Positions 58,674 through 64,000 of a DNA stretch of 64,000 nt are shown here, in pieces (within the stretch, counting starts at the first letter, position 1; each line of letters starts with the position of its first letter). The notes below the pieces were generated by a model. That model ran no database searches. It was given only the letters and a program-made list of their open reading frames with translations, and was not told the DNA's origin. The stretch lies in IMG/VR virus record IMGVR_UViG_3300012203_000001, positions 1 through 64,000 of that record. One strand, written 5' to 3'. Source of the DNA: a virus. The position numbers were made by a program, and so were the translations under genes.

Positions 58674-59522
58674 TTATTTGGCGTAAAACTCTCTTACGGC
58701 GTCCTCAAGTGCTTGCCATTCAAGTGGCATGCTGTCAGGGAGATTAAAGCGGTTTTTAGCCTCGTACCCTGTGGCTGGCGTGGTCCTGATAATGCGCTCA
58801 CCGCTCATTACGCCCTTCCCCTTACGGTCCGCAGGGCGGTTTTTCTGGAGCTCGATATCCATCGAGGCGAACAGGATGTTGTCTACCATTTCGCGCAGGA
58901 CATCGGCCGACTTATCGTGCAGCTTGATTTTCCAGACATCGTAGGGTGCGGTTAGTGTCGGATCGGTGAAGGATTTAACATGTGCGTGCGCGAGGATAAT
59001 AACGTTGAAACGTTCGCTCATGTCGGAGAGTTGGGTTAGTAACCCGCGCCATGTGCTTCGCGCCGCTGTGTACCCGTCGCCATACTTAGGTTCCTCGATT
59101 GATTGCACCTTCTTTTTGGCGCATACCCGGGCCCACACGAGCGCCTCGAGGGCGTCGGCCGTATCGATTACGATTGTCTGGTAGGGATGATCCTCAGTGT
59201 CGAGCGTAAGGAGCTGTTTCCAGAACTCTTCGAACGTGCGCGGCGTCGGGAAGGATTCGACATCCAGTTGATCAATTGAGCGTTCAACCGGGATAAAGAT
59301 TGGTCGTGGCGATTTACTGGCAAACGTTGATTTGCCGATTCCTGGCGCGCCGTAAAGCAGCGTCATAATCGGCCGGACACGTTTCCCGGTTCGAATATGG
59401 GAGAGCAGGCTTGGTTGCTCGGGTTTCCGTGTCTCCTCAGCCGCTTGCGCGGTAAACGGGTTCTCGTCGGTTTGAGTTTGGGAATTGGTTGGCGGCTCGG
59501 CGACCGCAATAGGGTTACTCAT
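58674..59522 (-). CDS. RecA-like ATPase of the Sak4 / AAA_24 type
   Basis: The 282-residue protein has Walker A LLYGAPGIGKST, Walker B QTIVIDTADAL, and a later VIILAHAHVK segment like the sensor of RecA-fold phage annealing ATPases. Together with the adjacent SSB-like and RecB-like proteins it forms a phage recombination module. ATG 59522 diverges from the gene at 59574. Confidence 0.78.
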   Translation of the reverse strand: MSNPIAVAEPPTNSQTQTDENPFTAQAAEETRKPEQPSLLSHIRTGKRVRPIMTLLYGAPGIGKSTFASKSPRPIFIPVERSIDQLDVESFPTPRTFEEFWKQLLTLDTEDHPYQTIVIDTADALEALVWARVCAKKKVQSIEEPKYGDGYTAARSTWRGLLTQLSDMSERFNVIILAHAHVKSFTDPTLTAPYDVWKIKLHDKSADVLREMVDNILFASMDIELQKNRPADRKGKGVMSGERIIRTTPATGYEAKNRFNLPDSMPLEWQALEDAVREFYAK

Positions 59523-59539
59523 TTTAATAAAGTTTATTG

Positions 59540-59568
59540 TTGTATGGTACGGCACAGTAAAGTACTTT
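59540..59568 (+). promoter_or_regulatory. divergent promoter with AAAGTACTTT palindrome
   Basis: Only 51 bases separate the divergent genes at 59522 and 59574. TTGTAT (59540-59545) and TACTTT (59563-59568) are 17 bases apart, and the 10-base palindrome AAAGTACTTT (59559-59568) overlaps the -10 box. The half-sites are the same as in the operator at 21686-21697, in reverse order. Confidence 0.45.
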
Positions 59569-59573
59569 GCGCC

Positions 59574-59831
59574 ATGGTCAACGGAAAAGAAAAAAAATCT
59601 TTGAGAGAAAAGTTTTACATGCGTTCCGGCCTCGCTAAACAGCTCGGCATTCAGAATTCAGCCGTCGATCGGCTGATGCTTCGGGACATTATCGTGCCGG
59701 ATGCGTGGGTGATCCTTACATCGTCACTGGAGCAACCGCTCTTTAATGCGGACCGGCTCGTAGAAATCAGAGCGGATGTTGAAACCCACTATGCACACCT
59801 GGAAGCGGCTCGGCTGCAGTTTGCCAAGTAA
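59574..59831 (+). CDS. small putative DNA-binding protein
   Basis: The 85-residue protein contains SGLAKQLGIQNSAVDRLMLRD, an HTH-like segment, after a basic start. It is the first gene rightward from the divergent promoter and precedes the helicase. A regulator or replication-initiation partner is plausible. Confidence 0.55.
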   Translation: MVNGKEKKSLREKFYMRSGLAKQLGIQNSAVDRLMLRDIIVPDAWVILTSSLEQPLFNADRLVEIRADVETHYAHLEAARLQFAK

Positions 59832-59848
59832 AAATATGAAAGCTTGCC

Positions 59849-61270
59849 ATGAACAATGGAAACGAGCAGCCGACGCCGATGCCGTGCAGCGAAGATGGGG
59901 AACGCGGGTTGCTTTGTTCTTTGATTTTAGCGCCGGACAAAGTCCACAAGGCTTGTGCGGCCGTGTTACGGACTGAAGCGTTTTACATTCCTGCGCACCG
60001 TTTGATTTACGAAGCGATCGCCGAGTGGACGCACCCGGAACGGGAGGTCGATTTTCTGTGGCTTATTGAGACGCTTCGAGGCCAAGGAAAACTAGAGGAG
60101 GCAGGTGGCAAAGTCTATTTAAGCGAGCTCTGGGACTTTGTAAAAACGGATGCGAACCACGAGTTTTATTTGGGCCGAGTACTGGACACTTACTACCGGC
60201 GGGAAGGCATTATAGCCGGCAAGGAATGGGTCAATAATCTGTATGACACAAAAACGGAGTGTAGCGCATCGATCCCTATTTTCGAACGGAAACTAGCAAG
60301 AGTTACTCAAGGGATAGCCAATGCGCGCAACGATTCGCTTTTGGAATGTCTCTGTGCTGGAACATGCACAAGTGATGCGCTGGTGGCGCTTGACCCGATC
60401 CCGCGTATTCCAGTGATAGACGACTGGTGTTGCGCCGCCGATCTCGGGTACATCTTCGCGGCCCGCGGATTGGGCAAGACATGGCTGGCGATGCACCTCG
60501 CACACGGCGTTGCCGTGAAGCAGAAAGTAGGTCCCTGGCCCATCCACAAGCAATTGAAGGTATTGTACCTGGATGGCGAGATGCCAGCGGCTGAGATCAA
60601 ACGGCGCGATTACGCGCTTGGAGCACCAACGGACGCTTTAGCGTACATCAATCACGAGATTCTTTTCGAACGCACCGGAAAAGTCATGAATCTCGCTGAC
60701 CCTGAGTTTCAGGAGGCAACCATTACCATGTGCCGTGTCAAAGGGTTCGAGATGCTCTGCATGGATAACCTTTCAACCTTGGCCAGCGGCATCGACGAAA
60801 ACAAGACGATCGATTGGGAGCTCATCCAACCGTGGCTATTGCGGCTTCGTCGGGAACGAATCACGGTCATTTTCATTCATCACGCCGGCCGTAATAACGA
60901 GATGCGCGGGGTTTCCAAGCGCGAGGATCCGGCCAGTTGGATCTTGCGCCTTGACGAGCCAAACGACGCCAGTGACCAGAAAGGCGCCCATTTTATCAGC
61001 CGGTTCACGAAATGGCGCAACGCGATGCGCCAGCCGCGGACTTACGAATGGATCTATTCGCCAGGCGATAACGGGGAAACCCTTGTTGAAGTCAAAGAAG
61101 CGTCCTCAATCGAGATCTTTAAACGCCTGATAGAGAACGGGCTCGATACCTGCACAATGTTGGCCGACGAGATGAACGTTTCGGCTGGGTACGTCAGTCA
61201 GTTGGCTACGCAGGGCGAGAAAGAAGGGTGGCTGGCTAAAAAGTCGCGAAAGTACGTGATCACAAACTAA
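59849..61270 (+). CDS. DnaB N-domain / RepA-like replicative helicase with C-terminal winged helix
   Basis: The 473-residue protein starts with a DnaB N-terminal domain (ERGLLCSLILAPDKV...IPAHRLIYEAI...LRGQGKLEEAGG), continues with an AAA_25/RepA-type ATPase domain (Walker A ARGLGKT, Lys 210; Walker B MLCMDNLSTL; FIHHAGR) and ends with a winged helix (IFKRLIENGLDTCTMLADEM...VSQLATQGEKEGWL). It should load as a hexamer at the replication origin. The C-terminal domain has a paralogue in the next gene. Confidence 0.82.
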   Translation: MNNGNEQPTPMPCSEDGERGLLCSLILAPDKVHKACAAVLRTEAFYIPAHRLIYEAIAEWTHPEREVDFLWLIETLRGQGKLEEAGGKVYLSELWDFVKTDANHEFYLGRVLDTYYRREGIIAGKEWVNNLYDTKTECSASIPIFERKLARVTQGIANARNDSLLECLCAGTCTSDALVALDPIPRIPVIDDWCCAADLGYIFAARGLGKTWLAMHLAHGVAVKQKVGPWPIHKQLKVLYLDGEMPAAEIKRRDYALGAPTDALAYINHEILFERTGKVMNLADPEFQEATITMCRVKGFEMLCMDNLSTLASGIDENKTIDWELIQPWLLRLRRERITVIFIHHAGRNNEMRGVSKREDPASWILRLDEPNDASDQKGAHFISRFTKWRNAMRQPRTYEWIYSPGDNGETLVEVKEASSIEIFKRLIENGLDTCTMLADEMNVSAGYVSQLATQGEKEGWLAKKSRKYVITN

Positions 61271-61308
61271 ATGGAAAACTAAATAGTTGGTAAACGACAG
61301 AGGAAAGA

Positions 61309-61731
61309 ATGAGTAAACAAAGCAAAAACGAGCTTAAAATGAATTCAGATGACCAGTTAAAGTGCGCCTATTGCGGAGCGCGAATTGTACCAAAAATACT
61401 TCCTTATCGAACAGATACGGGACTCAGGCCGATCGACATCTTTAAAGCCTTAGTAAGGGATGGAATGAATACTTGCTCAGAGATCGCGGCCGCAATGAAC
61501 GTGACAGGAGGGCGCGTAAGTCAGTTGGCGACTCGCGCTGAAAATGAAGGGTGGATTAAGAAAAAAAAGCGCAAATATTTATTTACTGATTATCAACGAC
61601 TTATAAAAGCTCGTTTGGTAGAGCAATCTCATCAAGTGGCTAAGAATCAAGGAGTTACAAAATGTGAAGACGAAGATTCGTTTGATTATGAGGGTTGGTT
61701 AAGTAAGTTTTTTACTAGCGCAAGTGTCTAA
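61309..61731 (+). CDS. paralogue of the helicase's winged-helix domain with a zinc knuckle
   Basis: The 140-residue protein has a short Cys pair (LKCAYCGARI), then IDIFKALVRDGMNTCSEIAAAMNVTGGRVSQLATRAENEGWIKKKKRKYLF split here, which aligns over about 50 residues with the C-terminus of the helicase. It follows AGAGGAAAG-ATG. It probably binds the same DNA, and so may regulate helicase recruitment or copy number (inference). Confidence 0.65.
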   Translation: MSKQSKNELKMNSDDQLKCAYCGARIVPKILPYRTDTGLRPIDIFKALVRDGMNTCSEIAAAMNVTGGRVSQLATRAENEGWIKKKKRKYLFTDYQRLIKARLVEQSHQVAKNQGVTKCEDEDSFDYEGWLSKFFTSASV

Positions 61732-61771
61732 TATAAAGGTACTTACGCAAAAAAAATGGCCTAAAAACGCA

Positions 61772-61811
61772 CTCCTTTAGTAGTATGCATGTAACAGCAT
61801 ACTAAAAGGAG
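61772..61811. repeat. large imperfect hairpin, possible origin or terminator
   Basis: CTCCTTTAGTAGTATGC (61772-61788) is the near-complement of GCATACTAAAAGGAG (61797-61811). The stem is about 15 bp with an eight-base loop. An A8 run lies just upstream (61749-61756). On the minus strand the hairpin is followed by TTTTT. Position after helicase genes suits an origin element or a terminator. Confidence 0.45.
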
Positions 61812-61850
61812 CGATCGGGCCTTGCCGTTAAGCGAGGTTTTAAGAAGCTC

Positions 61851-62015
61851 ATGAGCCGCTGGAAAAAATGCTCCGTCCAAACCTGTTTGCGCGTCGCTGA
61901 GGGTCGCTCCGGGTTATGCCAGCCGCATTATCGGCGCCTGAAACGCGGAAATGGCCTGCACCCGGAAATACCAATCAAAACTCGCGTAAAGAAAAGCGTA
62001 AAACATTATTCTTGA
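61851..62015 (+). CDS. small zinc-finger-like protein (54 aa)
   Basis: The peptide has CSVQTCLRVAEGRSGLCQPHYRR followed by KRG, a C-x4-C...C-x2-H motif found in small phage proteins and in N-termini of HNH proteins. No clear ribosome-binding site. Function unknown. Confidence 0.5.
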   Translation: MSRWKKCSVQTCLRVAEGRSGLCQPHYRRLKRGNGLHPEIPIKTRVKKSVKHYS

Positions 62016-62059
62016 TTATGAGAAAGTTTTCGCCGATATGTGGCCCATTACCATAATGT

Positions 62060-62221
62060 ATGGCACGCAGACGAACACTGGCGCAGCTCTCGGCTTATGT
62101 AGATCTGCCCACAAAAAAACAAATCGAGGCGATTGCCAACCGCGATCGCAGGAGTGTTTCGGTGACGTTACAAATGATTATCGAGAAATTCCTCAACGAC
62201 GGCGACCGATCGCTCAATTGA
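62060..62221 (+). CDS. ribbon-helix-helix regulator (53 aa)
   Basis: The peptide MARRRTLAQLSAYVDLPTKK is followed by QIEAIANRDRRSVSVTLQMIIEKFL, an Arc/CopG-like fold with strand AQLSAYVDLP. Its place between the helicase region and attP suits control of replication or integrase. No overlap with neighbours. Confidence 0.6.
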   Translation: MARRRTLAQLSAYVDLPTKKQIEAIANRDRRSVSVTLQMIIEKFLNDGDRSLN

Positions 62222-62279
62222 AAATCGTAAGCTAAGCCTCTGGTGGTGCGTTTGACATGGAGAAAATAAATGGTTTGAT

Positions 62280-62325
62280 CGGGCCGGCCGGATTTGAACC
62301 GGCGATCTCTTGAACCCCATTTAAG
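62280..62325 (-). other. attachment site: 3' part of a tRNA-Pro(GGG) gene
   Basis: On the minus strand the sequence reads as anticodon loop ATGGGGT, stem TCAAG, variable region, T arm GCCGG-TTCAAAT-CCGGC (62303-62287) and acceptor strand CGGCCCG (62286-62280) with discriminator A. The 5' half of the tRNA is absent and replaced by the integrase region. The 5' anticodon stem has one mismatch, so identity to the host gene probably begins at the loop. Integration into tRNA 3' ends beside the int gene is standard. Confidence 0.72.
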
Positions 62326-62386
62326 CGTTTTTAATGGTTTTTATGCTTGTCGCAAAAACGATAAGAACAATAGCATCTATAGCGTT

Positions 62387-63220
62387 ATGCAAGCACTGGA
62401 TCGGTACTTGGATTTTAAATGCCAACGGCTCTCGCCCAACTATTTCCGTGACCTAGCCACAGTCCTCAATGCTTGGTCCCGCGATTTTGTATCTCTAGAC
62501 GTTGTTTCAACCGAATCTCTCCAAACTTGGGCCGATCACAAACGGGAATCCGTCAAGGTGTCTACCGTCGCCGCGTATCTCTTCTCGATCCGCAAGTTCT
62601 TTGACTGGCTGATCGCCGAAAAACTTGTTACCGGCAACAACCCGGCCGTTGGCGTCTTTCTCCCCCGTCACCGCAAACCGTTTCGGAAAGTCTTCGTCTC
62701 TTGCGCCACCGTTAAAATGCTGATCGGCGAGTGCCAGGACCAGGAACTCAAGTATTGCCTCTTCTGTGGATTTCACGCCGGTCTCCGCTTTAACGAGGTC
62801 GTGATGTCACGCCCAGAATGGTTTAGCCTGCCCGAGGCACTCCTCCACGTTACCCGTTCCGAGGACTGGGACACCAAAGATCACGAGGATCGCACCATTC
62901 CAATCACCGATGATTTCCTCGCGTTCCTTCGCGTGTACGGTCTCCGTGTCCCTTGGATGATCGCGCCAGGGAAGAAGCCGGGCGGAAGGTCCCGCTACCG
63001 GTTCGATTTCGGTCGCCGTTTCGAGAATTACGTAGCCCGCAAAAACGTCCACATGTGCTTCCATGATTGCCGGCGCACATTCGCCAGTTTGCACGCCACA
63101 GCAGGCACGTCGCTACTGAAAATTGCTCATTGGCTCGGTGATGATTACGAGACCGTAGAGCGCCATTACGCCCATCTCGCGCCTGCGGATATGGAGATCA
63201 ATCGCGCGTTTTCAGCGTAA
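62387..63220 (+). CDS. int: tyrosine recombinase / integrase
   Basis: The 277-residue protein has an N-terminal SAM-like DNA-binding domain (about residues 1-95) and a catalytic domain with HAGLRFNEV (Arg 134), HDCRRTF (His 226, Arg 229), HWLGD (His 248) and the nucleophile Tyr 261 in VERHYAHL. This is the full R-H-R-H-Y set. ATG 62387 is the first good start; upstream in-frame sequence runs through the tRNA fragment. It recombines attP next to it with the host tRNA-Pro gene. Confidence 0.9.
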   Translation: MQALDRYLDFKCQRLSPNYFRDLATVLNAWSRDFVSLDVVSTESLQTWADHKRESVKVSTVAAYLFSIRKFFDWLIAEKLVTGNNPAVGVFLPRHRKPFRKVFVSCATVKMLIGECQDQELKYCLFCGFHAGLRFNEVVMSRPEWFSLPEALLHVTRSEDWDTKDHEDRTIPITDDFLAFLRVYGLRVPWMIAPGKKPGGRSRYRFDFGRRFENYVARKNVHMCFHDCRRTFASLHATAGTSLLKIAHWLGDDYETVERHYAHLAPADMEINRAFSA

Positions 63221-63241
63221 CACCTTATCAATGTGTTAAAC

Positions 63242-63257
63242 TGTTTCACGCGAAACA
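63242..63257. promoter_or_regulatory. parS-like centromere site
   Basis: TGTTTCACGCGAAACA differs from the widely conserved ParB-binding site TGTTTCACGTGAAACA at one position. It lies between int and a ParB-domain gene. A 15/16 match is very unlikely by chance in 64 kb. ParA is not seen in the window. Confidence 0.6.
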
Positions 63258-63298
63258 TTGTTGCGTTTTACGGCGCTTTGCGTTAAATCGCCTCTTTA

Positions 63299-64000
63299 GT
63301 GTCCACAGTTGTCCAAACGACCTTTCTAGAGCAAGTCCCAATCGCTCAACTGGTTCCGTGTGTTACCAATCCGCGGCTTCATCCGGAACCCAATGTTGCC
63401 AAGCTCATGCAATCGATCCAGGTGTACGGGTGGACCACGCCAATCCTGGTTACTGATGGACTCGAGGTGATCGCTGGCCACGGTCGGTTATTGGCCGCGC
63501 AAAAGCTCGGGATTGAGTTGGTGCCGTGTATCCGGCTTAAGCACCTGACGCCGGCGCTTGTGAAAGCTTATCGAATCGCCGATAACCGGCTGACGCTGGA
63601 TTCGGACTGGGACGATGAACTGCTGGCCAGCGTGATGGCCGATTTACACACTGACCAGGACTTTGATCTGGCGCTTACCGGGTTTGATCCGGAAGAGATC
63701 GGCGACTTTCTCGGGTTCAGCGACCCGCAAGCTGGTGAGGACGATACGCCGGCTATTCAGGAAATCGCGGTGTCGCGGCTGGGCGATGTCTGGGAGATGG
63801 ACGGGCACCGGCTGATTTGCGGGGATTGTACGGATGGGGTGGTTGTGTCTGCGGTATTGAATGGCGTGAAACCACTTGTTTTAGTAAGTGATCCTCCGTA
63901 TGGCGTGCGATATGATCCAAGTTGGCGCGAGGATTTACCATTTGGTGTAAAACGCGATCAATACATGAATCGTCAAGGCGATGAGATTAAAGGCGATGAA
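63299..64000 (+). CDS. ParB-domain / DNA methyltransferase fusion (cut by window edge)
   Basis: From GTG 63299 the 234 visible residues contain a ParB/sulfiredoxin-like domain (VPIAQLVPCVTNPRLHP...ILVTDGLEVIAGHGRLLAAQKLG, about residues 13-70) and the start of an N6/N4-type methyltransferase with ICGDCTDG and DPPYGV (Asp 198-Tyr 201). Such fusions are common in phages and plasmids and usually modify DNA; the ParB part may guide binding. An in-frame TAA at 63284-63286 limits the start. Confidence 0.82.
   Translation, partial: MSTVVQTTFLEQVPIAQLVPCVTNPRLHPEPNVAKLMQSIQVYGWTTPILVTDGLEVIAGHGRLLAAQKLGIELVPCIRLKHLTPALVKAYRIADNRLTLDSDWDDELLASVMADLHTDQDFDLALTGFDPEEIGDFLGFSDPQAGEDDTPAIQEIAVSRLGDVWEMDGHRLICGDCTDGVVVSAVLNGVKPLVLVSDPPYGVRYDPSWREDLPFGVKRDQYMNRQGDEIKGDE

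Noticed and set aside
62294-62386. N-terminal extension of the integrase into the tRNA fragment
   Set aside because: The extension would be encoded by the tRNA T arm and lacks a start signal; the protein aligns well from ATG 62387.

Overview
The window reads as one densely packed mobile genome that carries two DNA-transfer machines: a conjugative type IV secretion system (T4SS) with a MOBF-type relaxase, and a complete tailed-phage particle. The genes are mostly joined by ATGA or TAATG overlaps. The host looks Gram-negative, because VirB9/VirB10-like proteins, several lipoproteins and an autotransporter-like outer-membrane barrel are present. I cannot name the phylum. I see no rRNA, no housekeeping genes and no chromosomal operons, so the stretch is probably a conjugative phage or phage-plasmid rather than host chromosome.

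Left arm (1-2400): small minus-strand phage-type genes, four of which begin with the same short repeat (Met-Lys-Pro-Pro-Lys/Arg), then a palindromic control region and a helix-turn-helix gene. Transfer region (about 1.9-21.6 kb, plus strand): VirB2, VirB3, VirB4, an SSB, lipoproteins, VirB5-, VirB6-, VirB8-, VirB9- and VirB10-like proteins, a ClpB-type AAA+ ATPase, an antirestriction-like zinc ribbon, a soluble VirD4-like coupling protein and a TrwC-like relaxase-helicase. I find no VirB11. Two homing-type HNH genes interrupt this region, one of them frameshifted.

Virion region (21.7-48.2 kb, plus strand): large terminase, a GH46-like endolysin, a Mu-type portal, a Mu F-like protein, an I/Z-type protease and scaffold, decoration protein, major capsid protein, a lambda-like siphophage tail (chaperones with a probable -1 frameshift, tape measure, L-, K- and J-like tip proteins) and a large GH43-containing tail spike with a C-terminal 20-residue repeat. 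It is followed by four membrane/coiled-coil genes; the first is a stand-alone copy of the ethylene-receptor sensor domain (48206-48667).

Right arm (50-59.5 kb, minus strand): accessory genes (HTH, lipoprotein, autotransporter-like barrel, endonuclease VII-type HNH, C5 DNA methyltransferase, VRR-NUC nuclease, micro membrane proteins) and recombination genes (RecB-like nuclease, a protein with an SSB-like tail, a Sak4-like ATPase). From 59.5 kb the plus strand carries a DnaB/RepA-like helicase, a paralogue of its C-terminal winged helix, a ribbon-helix-helix regulator, a tRNA-Pro(GGG) 3'-end attachment site, a tyrosine integrase, a parS-like site and a ParB-methyltransferase gene cut by the window edge. 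Element genes lie on both sides of the tRNA fragment, so the site looks like attP, meaning the sequence was probably assembled from a non-integrated form. All functional names are by eye from motifs and gene order; no database search was run.
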